A stretch of 64,000 nucleotides of DNA. Source: Drechmeria coniospora. Lineage: Eukaryota; Ascomycota; Sordariomycetes; Hypocreales; Ophiocordycipitaceae. How positions within the stretch are numbered: position 1 is the first letter of the stretch; each line of letters begins with the position of its first letter. Shown here piece after piece: positions 34,250 through 45,590 of the stretch. A program made the position numbers and the translations under genes. Where the stretch lies: NCBI RefSeq assembly GCF_001625195.1, contig NC_054390.1:10017222-10081221 (forward strand). Direction: 5' to 3'. The notes under the pieces were generated by a model, which ran no database searches, was not told where the DNA came from, and saw only the letters and a list, made by a program, of their open reading frames with translations.

Positions 34250-34428
34250 CTAGTATCATTACAATTTATGGAGAGGCAATAGGAAGTATTATATGGACTA
34301 GGGAATAAAAAGCGCTATTAGTATCAAATAGCAGGATATGCTATTTAGTAACGTCTCGTGTGATTTGCAAGAAAGACAGTTAGAAGTACGGAGTATATCG
34401 GACGGACTAGGGAATCAATCATACTGTG
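34250..34428. other. 3' flank of the Cys-rich gene
   Basis: Short AT-rich spacer. The segment GGACTAGGGAATCAATCAT near 34404 resembles part of the copia LTR sequence near 38563. Confidence 0.4.
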
Positions 34429-34604
34429 TGTTGTATGTATATAGTGGCCAATAGTAGACTAGGATTACGTGATCGTGTGGGGTACGATTACAGAGAGGAT
34501 AAAAGTGGCCGCTTAGGGGCAGCCTCTTTTCCCTCCTTTCGTACTAAATTGAATCCATTAAAAGAGATCTCTTGTTACTAGTTTCCCCCAGAACCGAACC
34601 AATA
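34429..34604 (+). repeat. LTR-like repeat, family 4, copy 3 (right edge of effector island)
   Basis: TGTTGTATGTATATAGTGGC .. GAACCGAACCAATA, inverted relative to the copies at 19873 and 22853. Flanking pentamers CTGTG and CTGAT match only partly, so a TSD is doubtful. Confidence 0.65.
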
Positions 34605-35095
34605 CTGATCAGTGCTGTATGTAAAGAACAGCGCAGATTGGCAAGGCTTGAAGAGGATCACGATACTACTACCCGTTTCCTACCAGAGAAGCCTGGCAGT
34701 AGTACGCGACTAAAAGGGTCAGATTCACCAGGTATCCGTACGTATTTAGGCGGACCTAATACCTAGAGTTTGATTGCTACAACAAGATAAAGACTATCTT
34801 TTCGCCTATACCTCAGGCCATTAGATATATTTACCTTGTGCCTAGAGACCTATATACTAGATTTCTAGGAGTATCATATTACACAACAACCAACAATCCC
34901 AGTACGACCGTACGTTATTGCCTCCGATTACCCCGCACTAAAGTACGTCATACTATACAACCTACAATAAGTGTACGCTTCCAACAAGGACACGTAACCC
35001 ACTTCCCCACTCGCTACAGTACCAGTACAACAAGTCAGAATAAAACCACAATACAGAAAAACAATTAAAAACAAATATAAATAAGAAAAACAATA

Positions 35096-36916
35096 ATGGA
35101 AGAATCAATGGAATATCAGCTATCTATATCGGAAGAGCAAGATTCGTTAATGGAATATATTAGTAAAGGGGCAGGTTGCGACAAGGAAACCGAGAAACTA
35201 CTACAGGCAGAATACTTGGATTTTAATTTGATCCCAGACAGTACCGCACCTATTGCATTTTTAAATAATTACGTTATTCGAATTATCGCTCGTTACAAAA
35301 GGGACAATAGCTTAACAATGGAGGAAATACAGGTAGACTTCCAAAATGATTTCAAGGGTTGGGATGCAAATATATTCCAACAAGTTCACCTACTGGTAAG
35401 AAAAATGCTACGGAATACACTAAAGTACTACGGTATTTATATAGGTCCATTACGGGCAGGTATATCCCGCCAGTTAGAACAAGTACTTCAAGGTGCAATA
35501 TTGCTAGAATGGGATAAGAAGGACCTTAGGAACTGTATTTATAAATGCTCACCTTTCTTTAGGAACTATATTAGTGAAACATTAAATACAGGCACTAACT
35601 ATAGCTCGTTAACTATTGTTGTTGATAATACGACCCCTAGTACAGGGAATGATTTTTCGAGCGGTACAGTATTACAAATACCTAATTCAAGAGATACAGT
35701 AAGACAATCGACCGTACGACCGACCGAGAACACACAATACAATACTATACGACCGACCGAAAACACATAATACGATATATCGTACCGATTCCAAACAACA
35801 GACACTACAATTCCAACAGATACAGCAAATACCACAATTCAACACACTACAATCCCAACAGATACAGCAAATACTACAACTCAACAAAACACAATTCCAA
35901 CAAATATTACAACCTAAGAATATAATAAAAATTCAACACTACCAGTATTGCAAATTTACCGCGGACAGAATGAGGAAATTGACCACCGGAATTTTATTTA
36001 ATTCCAGAAGATATGGAAATCGGAACATATGTTTTCTGGACAAATGTATGATATATTGGACGATAAAGTTAAGTATTTCCAGCAGACATGTAAAACAATT
36101 GGAATACGACTAAGCCAGTATCATACAGTATTTACAGAGATACTAAAAGGAGACGCACACATATGGGCTATACAGAATATACAACAAGAATGGACTTTTG
36201 GACAAATGTATAATGCACTAAAACAGGAGTTTAATACAGAAATTAGGTTCGAAGAATATTACAACAAATGGACAACAATTACATTTGCAGCAATTAGGGA
36301 CCAAGAAGAAAATACAGGTAAAGACCTACAGGATATTCTATGAATCGTAATATAAAGGTTACAAATATGCCAACGGGCATTAGGCTAGGATTACTTAGGA
36401 GAACGTCAATTAATGGCTGCAATAATCCGTACATGTAAACAAGTACCAGAATTAGCACAGGCATTTATAAAACCAGCTAAGACATTCCAGGAATTATATG
36501 CCGATTTACGTACTTCAATACAAGCACATAAAGAAAATTGTATATAAGGAAACTATTTTGTTAACCGGAGATATAATAACAATAACAACTACCGTAACCA
36601 AGGTAGTAGGCAAGGCACCTACCAAGGTAGCAAGCAAGGCACCTACCAAGGTAGCAATAAAGGCACCTACAAAGGCACCAATCAGGGCACCTACCAAGGT
36701 ACACCAAATAGGCTACAGCAAAAGTGGAAGAAAAGGTATTATATCTGCAATAAGACTGGATGCTGGATGCAGAACTATATATTAGAGGAACAACAACAAG
36801 CTATTGGTCAATGGACAAGGGACCGTAAATTTACAGGCAATAATACACAACAGGTCTTATTATACCTAACGGAATACGAAGGTAGACCAGACGAAGATAG
36901 CAATAAATGCACTACA
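35096..36916 (+). pseudogene. Gypsy-type gag/nucleocapsid (element F2)
   Basis: One frame (35096-35770, 36029-36343 and onward) interrupted by a few TAA/TAG stops. N-terminal ~200 residues are capsid-like and acidic/helical; a Gln/Thr-rich linker from short DNA repeats follows (35690-35920), then a second capsid-like block (QMYDILDDKVKYFQQTCKTI), a TYQGS/TYKGT repeat tail and a zinc-knuckle remnant, C-x2-C-x3-C with His lost. Best-preserved relative of the F1 debris at 20049-22660. Confidence 0.65.
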
Positions 36917-36917
36917 G

Positions 36918-37088
36918 TGTTACGGAGTCGCTAGGCGACTGCTCTAGGACTCTCAATGATGTTTATTAAAAGACTTGAAGGAGGGAAAACTACCTAACAA
37001 CTAGGGCTTCTAGTTGTGTGCGTTCCTCCTAGTGGGTCCCTTGGTTCCCTTCGTTCTCCTATATCGGGCTAAGCCCGATACCATAACA
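36918..37088 (-). repeat. Solo LTR, family 1 (171 bp), TSD TACAG
   Basis: TGTTACGGAGTCGC .. CCATAACA, flanked by TACAG at 36913-36917 and 37089-37093, inserted between F2 nucleocapsid and protease. Confidence 0.93.
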
Positions 37089-37093
37089 TACAG

Positions 37094-37462
37094 GTACTGA
37101 AATACCCGAAGATACAGTAATTATACAGTACAACGATTAAGCCCAGGATGCCTTCTTAATACAGTCGTACCTAACTACCCAAGCAGTATACCATGCACTA
37201 CTAGGCAAGGTACCTCCTCATAAGACTATAGATACAGTAGTCCAGGTACAATAGTTCCTTATCGACAGGTATTCGGACCACTAATTCCAAGGCATTCTTC
37301 CAGATACAGGAGCAGTAGAACATTTAACTAGAGGGTATAACTAATTTCGGGCACTGCAACGAGAAACTACATTACAACTTAACAAAATACGTACAGGGGA
37401 AGTAACTATACAATTTAGAGATGCAGAACCAATTAAATCTATTGGTACTGTTGAAGTCAATA
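37094..37462 (+). pseudogene. Gypsy protease remnant (F2)
   Basis: Contains YSDH-stop-FQGILPDTGA and IKSIGTVEVNI, parallel to F1 at 21060. It is cut off at 37462 by element E. Confidence 0.65.
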
Positions 37463-38529
37463 TATTACGGAGTTACTAGGCAGCTGCTCTAGGGCTCTCA
37501 ATAATGTTTATTAAAAGACTTAAAGGAGGGAAAACTACTTAGCAACTAGGGCTTCTAGTTATATATGTTCTTCTTAGTAGGTCCCTTGGTTCCCTCCGTT
37601 CTCCTATATCGGGCTAAGCCCAATACTATAATATACCGTCTCGCTCTACCCGTTCGAAGTAAAGTCTAGCTGTAGCTGTAGCCAAACTACCCTTCCTTGG
37701 GCTGGCTTCCTAATCTAAAGCTCCCCCTAAAAATAAATTTTTTTTTTTTGGGTATTCGTCGGGTGCTTAGCGTATACGGCCTCCTCCCCGCGTCGTCCCC
37801 TATTAGGAGTTTACTAGTTGGCTAGGGCAACTAACTCTACCCTACCTTAGCTTTTCCTTAGGTATTTACCGGGTGCCTAAGGCAACTACTTTATCCTGCT
37901 TCGTCCCCTCCTTAGGTGTTCCCCGGGTGCCTAAGGCGCCTAGCGTTATCCTACTTTTCCCCCTTACCGCTCCCTCTATATTAACCTCTCCGTTCCCTTC
38001 CTATTATACTTTATTGTTTCTCTTTCCTTTAACTATTATACCTACTTATTTCTCTAGCTTCTTACTATACAATTTAATATTAATTCCTTTACCGCCTCCT
38101 ACCGCGCTTGCTCCTTTATTACTATTATTCCTCCCCCATAAGGTAGGTTGCTGCTTCCTTATTGGAGCCGTTCTGTATATCCTTTGGGTAGTTAGCTAAT
38201 AGGCTAGTGTTAATAGGAACTATTAATCTTACTCTTACTGCTATTGCTCCTCCCTTATAGAGGATTTATTTACCTTTTTCGTTACTACTGCTACTGCCAT
38301 TATATCTACCGCTGCGGGTACTCCCCCCCCCTCCCCCTGGATGCAGTTTGGGCCCGCGTTACGGCTATTATACCGATAAGTCGGACTATCGTTGTACCCT
38401 AGGCGACTTTTTAGTAGAGGGTAATTCCTCCGATAAGGAGTTTGCTCCTCCGGAGGAGGTATAGGGAATGTACCTCCCTTGTATTAATCGCCTTATTACT
38501 AGTGGCCGTAACTCTTACAATTTGTATGC
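37463..38529 (-). mobile_element. Truncated chromovirus end (element E): LTR plus 3' internal region
   Basis: A family-1 LTR (37463-37633, both ends RIP-altered) is followed by the inverted 3' part of a B-like element: the same pyrimidine leader (GTCTCGCTCTACCCGTTCGA), a T-run, and a decayed copy of the Cys-rich opposite-strand ORF between about 38284 and 38520. The rest of the element is missing. No TSD can be paired. Confidence 0.7.
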
Positions 38530-39678
38530 GCAAGAGGAGGGGGTAGTAGAAGTATATCGCACGGACCAGGGAATCAATCAAGCTGTTAGTAACAGCATAA
38601 GGGGTGCCAGTTAGTAACTGGGCAAGAGTGCACAATTGGTAGTACCGAATTATACAAACGAATGCGATTATTCTTCTAACTAAAGTGCAAGGGAAGTACG
38701 GCTATTTATGCCTACAGAGTAGTACCTTGTAGGTCCAGATTGTGGCTTGCGCAGTCACACCATAGTTTGATCGCCCGTTTGATCGCACAATGGTTTGATT
38801 GCCCATTTGGTCGCACAATGGTTTGATCGCCGTTTCGGTCGCACAATACTTTGATTGCCCGCAGTAGTACTGTGGGCTGGCAATAGCTAGTAGCGACTGG
38901 GAGAGCGGCAATTGTCATTCCGACCAATTGGCTCCTGTAGTAGGACTGGCTACTACGTATACAAGTTGTATTGTAGTAGTGAGTTGGCCGGCAGTAGTAC
39001 TGCCGTCAGTCGTTCCGAGTGGTAGTTCGGAGAAGTAGTATGTTGTATACTATTGGTCAACTCGGTATGCTTACTAATACTCGCAGTATAGTACAGCATC
39101 TTTACTAGTAGTAGTACTACTAGTAACAATAGGATAGTATCCTATTTGGGTAGTCTTACTAGTATAAATACCAGTATTTTAACAAGTAGTACCTTGTAGG
39201 TCCAGATTGTAGCTTGCGCAGTCACACTATAGTTTGATCGCCCGTTTGATCGCATAGTGGTTTGATCGCCCGTTTGATCGCACAGTGGTTTGATTGCCCG
39301 TTTGGTCGCACAATGGTTTAATCGCCGTTTCGGTCGCACAATGGTTTGATTGCCCGCAGTAGTACTGTAGGCTGGCAATAGCTAGTAGCGATTGGGAGAG
39401 CGGTAATTGTTATTCCGATCAATTGGCTCCTGTAGTCGACTGGCTACTACGTATACAAGTTGTATTGTAGTAGTGAGTTGGCCGGTAGTAGTACTGCCGT
39501 CAGTCGTTCCGAGTTATAGTTCGGAGAAGTAGTATGTTATATACTATTAGTCAACTCGATATACTTACTAATACTCGCAGTATAGTATAGCATCTTTACT
39601 AGTAGTAGTACTACTAGTAACAATAGGATAGTATCCTATTTGGGTAGTCTTACTAGTATAAATACCAGTATTTTAATA
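38530..39678 (-). repeat. Copia LTRs (family 5) in a tandem pair, related to element D
   Basis: 38718-39184 and 39185-39678 are two head-to-tail copies of the same ~470-490-bp sequence. Both end (plus strand) in TACTAGTATAAATACCAGTA, the inverted start of the D LTR. Each holds four ~28-bp subrepeats with TTTGATCGC / TTTGGTCGC. 38530-38717 is extra LTR-like sequence sharing CCAGTTAGTAACTGGGCA (inverted) with D. The right edge abuts reverse transcriptase of element C. Confidence 0.7.
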
Positions 39679-39936
39679 CTACCTACTCCTACTAGTTAAA
39701 GAAACGCTCTGCTTACTCTTAAGGGTACGCTAGTTTACTAAACTAAATGTATAAGTAGTATTCTACAAATTATATATAGCGCTAGGAGATAAACCGCTTA
39801 TAGTATTCCGTATACAATTTAGCCTATTCGAATAGTTAGTCTACCCCTTCGGCCTAGTTAGAGTACTAGCTTTATTCTAAAAATATATTAATAGGGTATT
39901 ATAGGATAAATTAAGGGAGTAAGTTATAGCCTATTT
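39679..39936 (+). pseudogene. Element C, segment 1: reverse transcriptase part
   Basis: Matches the B element at about 49475-49735 (the LVKETLRLLLG .. FTKLNV .. region) with many more C-to-T and G-to-A changes. It is interrupted exactly at TATTT (39932-39936) by element A and resumes at 46922. Confidence 0.85.
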
Positions 39937-40137
39937 TGTTATGGAGTCACTAGTACTACCAGTATCTAGTGGTCGGAAATAGTTGTTAAGAAACCTACGG
40001 AACACTAACTTAAGGTACGAGGCATTGGAGTACTTATACTCCAATGCCTGCTTAGTCATAGGATACGAGTTACGTGCGGTAGCGCGTGGCTCTATCCTAG
40101 GACATAGCTCTATTAGGCAAAGCCTAATATTATAATA
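39937..40137 (-). repeat. 3' LTR of element A (201 bp)
   Basis: TGTTATGGAGTC .. TATAATA on the plus strand; the last bases are CpA-to-TpA altered relative to the other LTR. Contains a hairpin with 11-bp arms (GCATTGGAGTA) and a 4-nt loop. Confidence 0.93.
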
Positions 40138-40185
40138 TATCCCCCTCCTTCCCTAATTCCTCCAGTAGTCCTCAATTAATCCAAT

Positions 40186-40217
<32 letters not shown>
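40138..40217 (-). other. Polypurine tract and A29 run of element A
   Basis: On the element's sense strand GGGAAGGAGGGGGATA lies directly against the 3' LTR, as expected for plus-strand priming. A run of 29 T (40189-40217, plus strand) precedes it; B has a shorter A-run at the equivalent place. Confidence 0.75.
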
Positions 40218-40219
<2 letters not shown>

Positions 40220-40402
40220 CTCTGTCCTGTTCGCGGGTGGTTGCCGGGCGCGTGTGTTGATGCTTCTGTAGCTAAGGTTCCGTTGCGGCCCCGTTGCGCT
40301 GCCCCTTTGTCCTGTTCGCGGGTGGTTGCCTCTGTCCTATTCGCGGGTGGTTGCCGGGCGCGTATGTTGACACTTCTGTAGCTAAGGTTCCGTTGCGGGC
40401 AA
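40218..40402. repeat. About 110-bp direct repeat in element A
   Basis: 40218-40290 and 40328-40402 are near-identical (TTCGCGGGTGGTTGCCGGGC core), with a partial third copy of the core at 40305-40328. Confidence 0.85.
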
Positions 40403-40584
40403 GTTGCGTGTTTCCTCTTTCCTCCTTCGTGATTGCCGCTTCCTTTAACGCCGCCGTTACAATTTCTTGCTTCCTCCCGCTCTCCCGCCTTCCTTACGGT
40501 ACGTGCCGTACCGGGGTTCTTGCTGCCGCTTGTTGCTAACTGCTTGTGTTAGTCGATTACTCACTTTCCCGTCGCCGCGCCGCT

Positions 40585-41640
40585 ATGTCTGCCGCCGCCG
40601 ATACTCCTCCTCCTCCTCCCAACAACAACAATGGCCCTGTTCGTAGCTACGCTTTGGACAAGGCGTCGGCCGTTCGGTCGATGGGCGGCTTTGCCGTCCA
40701 GGGAGACTCCTCGGACGAGGAGTATGACGTCCCTACCGCCGAGGCTTAGATGTGTTTGCCCTGCATTAAACGTCTGGTCCGCACCGGCGCTGCCTACTGC
40801 GAACGTGGTGGCGGCAATGGCTGCACCACCTGCGCCTCGGCTTGGCGTAGGTGCGAATAGATTCCGCACCTGCTAACGCCGCATCCGCGCCTCCGCCGCA
40901 TCGTTCGCGAGCTCGTTCTTACCGCCGCCAAAGGCGACCATATTGTTTCGGCTGCCCGTGCCAAGACGGCTGAATTGCCCGGCCGCCGCGTTCGCCTCTC
41001 CGCCCCGTTTCGCCAGCTTGGCGATACCTGGCGTGAGCTCTATAATGCCGCCAGGACGACTCCCGCCGACGTTGTCCCCGCTACTCCCCTTACCCCCGCC
41101 GGCGGTGCTGCCCGTGGTGCCGCCGCTGCGGCGCTGCCCTCGACTCCCGGCGACCCCATGGGTGCCCTGGTGCTGGCCTCGCAGGCCCTAACGCCGTTGC
41201 GCAGCGGTGGTGTGCAGCAGCAGTAGCTGCAGATGCTAGTGCGCGGTTTTGCTGGCGCCGTGCAAGGCCTGCGCGACTATCAGGGCGCGCAGGACGCCCG
41301 GCTCAACAGCTTTAAGCTGGTGCAACAGCAGCAGTCGGGCCTTATGGCCGCGATCCACGAGGAGCTGGTTGCTGCCCGCCGCGCCCGCGAGGCGGGTGCG
41401 CCTCGTTCGCCCCGCCCCCCCCGTCGGGGACTACGGTCCCCCTCCTCCCCCCGTCGCGCTGCCGCCGACCGCTCCGGCCCGTCTCGTCTCGCTGCCGCCT
41501 CGCCCTCTACCGCCCCCGGTGGAAGTCGCGCCCGCCGCGTCCTGTTTGCGGACGGCCTCCCAGCGCCGGCCCCGCCCCTTTACCTTTCGTCCTCAGTCGA
41601 GGATAACTCGAGCGAGTTGCCGCCTCCCCCCGGCCGTTAA
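40585..41640 (+). pseudogene. Cys-rich ORF on the strand opposite gag-pol (element A)
   Basis: From ATG 40585 (MSAAADTPPPPP) one frame of 352 codons reaches the stop at 41638-41640, broken only by three TAG codons (after 40744, after 40855, after 41223), all explicable as CAG-to-TAG changes. Order: Pro-rich start, a DSSDEEYD acidic motif, then a cysteine cluster C-x2-C-x11-C-x7-C-x2-C-x6-C, an Ala-rich helical middle, and a Ser/Pro/Arg-rich tail. The equivalent ORF exists in B (53643-52690, minus) and decayed in E. It is not a standard gag-pol component and the family is not recognised; a zinc-binding accessory protein is possible. GC content here is well above the rest of the element. Confidence 0.7.
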
Positions 41641-41849
41641 GGGCCCAACGTTTGTGCGCTACGGCGCTGAGACTTCGTCTTGCTTGTGGCGCCCCGATTG
41701 GGGCTGGGAATTCTTCGGGGCCGACCTAGGTCCTTCGTTTTAAGACGTTCCGGTTTGGGACGGAGGAGTTATTTGCGCCCCTTTCGGGCTGGTTGAATGC
41801 AAGCCGCGCTAACGCCATTATCGCAAGGAGACTAGTCCGTCGTAAGTAA

Positions 41850-44800
41850 GTGCGCTACCCTATTTTTGCTCGTAGTCTGCTAGTGCTTTGGTCTCCTGTA
41901 GATTTTCCAGCGGTTCCTACATAGGTTGGTTATGCCCGGCCCATTTAACCAGGATATTGCGGCGCTTACCTTGCCCTCTTGCGTTCTTTGCGGCTAAGAT
42001 TTCCTCTACAATATACTCTTCCTGCGGTACGCCGTCCTCGTCCTCTACCAAGAGCGGCCCTGGCTCTATATTCGTTAAGGCTTAACTAGGTAGCGGATCC
42101 GTTGCGGCCCGCTCTACTAGGTCCACGTAAAAGGTAGGGTGCATGCCTTGGGGGACATCCAGCGTAACAGTTAGGGGGGTCGGTACGGCCACGACCGTAT
42201 ACTTAGCTGTTACCTAGTCTAGCTTCTTGGATAGGCGTAGAGACTTTATATAGCGTAGACTTAGCTATACCTTATCCCCTACCTAGAAACGCTCCGCTAG
42301 GCGCCGGTGGGAGTTTGATTCTTCCTCTAAGCGTTACTGTACAAATGCAATTGCCGCCTGGGCCAGCTCGGTGCCTTCGCGCAGGCGCTGTACGAACGCT
42401 ACTGCTCGCCCTTTACCCGTAGTTGCGCTTAGGGTAGGAGCTTCCACCCGTTGTACTGCGTTAACTTCGTATCCCAATAGGAGACTGTTCGGGCTTATGC
42501 CGGTAACGGAAGAGTCCCTACCATTTAGCGCTAGCTGGCATACCGCTAGATGGTCCGGCCAGTCAAATTGGTCGAACGCTATAAAGGTGCATAGGATTGC
42601 TTAAACTTCTTGGTTCGCTCGTTCCGTGCCTCCGTCTGACTGCAGGTGATATACTGTAGACAGCCGCTGTTCGATCCCGACAATACGGTATAACGTTGCC
42701 CAGAACTGGCCGACCTAGTCTGATCCTCGGTCGGATATAATGTATTCCGGGAACCTACGGAAACGCTACTAGCACTCCTTGAACCGTTCGGCACATGCTT
42801 CTGCCGTTATAGACGTTATAGCTTCTAGCTGTACGTACTTGGACAGCCTGTCTATAAGTACCATTATGTACTGTGGCGCTTGTTTGTCTTGTGCGGGTAG
42901 CTCCGTTATAAAGTCTACGGAGATCTGTTTCCAATATCTGTCCGGCGGCTCAATTTGCTGTAGTAGGCCCTAGCGGCGCTGCCTACTCTTATGGCTGCAG
43001 TAGTAGTAGCAGTTCCGTACAAATCGCCCTACCGCTGCCGACATGTAATCCTAGTGGTAATTCCTCTTTAGCACTGCAAATGTAGCATTTCGTCCTGGGT
43101 GCCCCGAGATAGGGGAGTTATGGACTTAGTGGATAACGCGTGTAGTTAGCGGTTCCTACAATAGTAGCTACAGGCGCCCTCGGAACTGTAGCGCACCGTG
43201 CGCGTTAATGGTGCAGTCGGCTACCTATTCCCGCGTATCTGCTTCGTCCGGGAACTTACGGTCTCCGCAACGTATAGTATCTAGGCGTACTGCATACGTC
43301 TGGTCCTTAATGACTGCCTGGTCCTATAGCTCCTGCAAGCTGGTGTCGTGGAATAGCCGTAATCCTGGTAGTAGGTTGCTAGGCGGTTGCTCTACGGGCG
43401 CGCTGCGGGTACTCGGCGAACTTCCGAAATTGCTGATTGATACAGGTTGTAATACTTGCATAGTTCGGGGTTAGTGCTCTACGTCCTGCTGCCTGCGTAA
43501 TAGTACATCTGGCCGTTGCGCTTAAGATCCCGGCCTGTACTGTAAATGAAAGTTAAACTGCGAGAGCTTCTCAGCCCACTGTGCCTAGCGCTCCGAGATT
43601 TCCCGCGGTCGGGTGAAGTATTCCAGGTTCTTGTGGTCGGTTAGAACCGTAAACGGTGCGGACACCCCTCGCAGGTCTGCCTACCATGCCTTAAGGCAGC
43701 GCACTACTGCCAAGAGCTCCTTGTCGTGGATTGTATAATTGCGCTCTGCGGCCGTTAATTTTGCCGAATGGTATGCAACCGGGCGTAGGATGCCTTTCTC
43801 GTCTACCTGTAATAGGCATCCTCCTAAAGCCGTACCGGAACAATCTGCCTCTACGAACGTTAGTCTCTCTGCATCCTATTGTGCCAGGATCGGGTGCAAT
43901 ATAAATAGTCGCTTTAGTTCTTCGAACGCATTGTCCTTGTCGGTAGTCCAGCGGAACGGCTGCCCCTTGTAAGTAAGCTGGGATAGGGGCGCTGTTAATT
44001 CCGCGAACTGGGGGATAAATTCCCGGTAGAAGTTAGCAAACCCCAAGAAACTGTATACCCCTCGGACGGTCCTTGGTGCCTCCTAGTTGCGGATAGCGGC
44101 TATCTTTGCTGGGTCGGTCCGGATTTCTACTCCCGCCTGAACAATATAGCCCAGGTACTTAACTTCCTTAACTGCAAAGGCGCACTTGTCTAGGTCCAAG
44201 TATAGACCTGCTTTACGTAGGCGTTAAAGTACCCCTTTTACCTTCCGAATATAGTCCGCCTTAGAGCCGCTTGTATATACTAAGATATCGTCCAGAAAGG
44301 CCGTTACGAAGTTACCTAAATCAGTTCCGAGTACCCCGTTAATATAACGCTGGAATATTACGGGAGCGCCTGTAAGTCCGAACGGGCAGACCAGCCATTT
44401 AAATAAGCCGAAGCGGGTGCGGAATGCCGTAAGGTGCTTACTGCCGGGCGCAATACGGATCTTATGGAAGGCCGCCCGTACGTCGAGTTTCGTAAACCAG
44501 CGGGATCCTAACAGGGAGCGCAACGTTTCCTTTATCAGCGGTAGGGGATACCTATCCTGTATTGTAATCTTGTTCAGTGCGCGGTAATCTACGCAAAGGC
44601 GCCAACCCCCCCCCGGTTTCTTAGTTAGGAGGATCGGTACCGCTGCCGCTAAGGAGCTAGCACGTATCCACCCTTTGTCCAACAATTCGGTAATCTACTG
44701 TCGTACCTCCAACAACTGGTCCCGTAGCATATTGTACAATAGTCCCTACGGTAGCTCTGGGGGTTCCCCGTTGGGCCCGGTTCGCAGCTTGATGTAGTGG

Positions 44801-45400
44801 TCCCTTAGTCCCTGGTGCGGAGGAAGGCCGGAGGCCTGCGCCTTATCGAATAAGTCGGCAAACTCCTTTAGGTAGGCGGGCAGGTGTCCCTCCGTCCCGC
44901 TGGGCTCGGGGCTCGGTGCTACTTAGCGGAGTACTGCCGAGATCTCCATTAAGTTGGTAACTACCGCTTGGCTCTCCGGTTCGGCCATAACAAATAAAAC
45001 AGTTGCAATCTCGAGGTTATAGCTGCCGCGCTGCGGCCGCGTATCTGCTGCTTGTACCACCTGGCCCCCTGCCGCTCCAATTGTAAGGCGGCGTTCGGCT
45101 GCATGCAGGTCGACACCGCGGTATTCCATCCACGGTAGGCCCAGTATTGCATCTCGGCTAAGGCCTAGCACTATGTATAGTACCGCTGGAGACTCCCAGC
45201 CGTCTATATCGAGCGCAACTCGTACTATGTGCGAGATATATAGATATACCTCCGTTGGGCCGCCCCGGCGGCGTATTACTGCTACGGCTGTCTTTAACCG
45301 GCGCCGTACCGGTAGTAGAATAAGCTTAAGGCGCAGACTTTGGGCCGTACGTTCGCTAATTGCGCCATAACAATCGCAACCGCAATCGATTTAAACGTCT
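41850..45400 (-). pseudogene. Pol of element A: protease, RT, RNase H, integrase, chromodomain
   Basis: Open stretches include 45171-44923 (post-protease region) and 44685-44224 (reverse transcriptase: LTKKPGGGWRLCVDYRALNK, then AFLDDIL at about 44308-44281 with both catalytic Asp). RNase H has an ELLAVV-type motif near 43730. Integrase keeps SDRGSD (next codon TAG) and DGGTERANQE near 42645-42611. A chromodomain (EEYIVEEILAAK .. ILVKWAGH) lies about 42020-41900. Stops are TAG where CAG or TGG is expected. Pol is in the -1 frame relative to gag. Confidence 0.8.
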
Positions 45401-45590
45401 AAGAAACGGGTAGAATTTACAAGCGTTGGGATAAGGAACGGCGGCCTATCCAACCGCGCCTCGATATCCTGAAATTGCTTCCTCTAACGCTTGGTCCTCC
45501 CGCTTTGGTCCTTATCTGTACCGTCTTGCCCCCGCGCAAGACTTAGCTCGGGGGCGCTTCGTTTTCCGAGAACTGGTCTAAGGATTCCTC

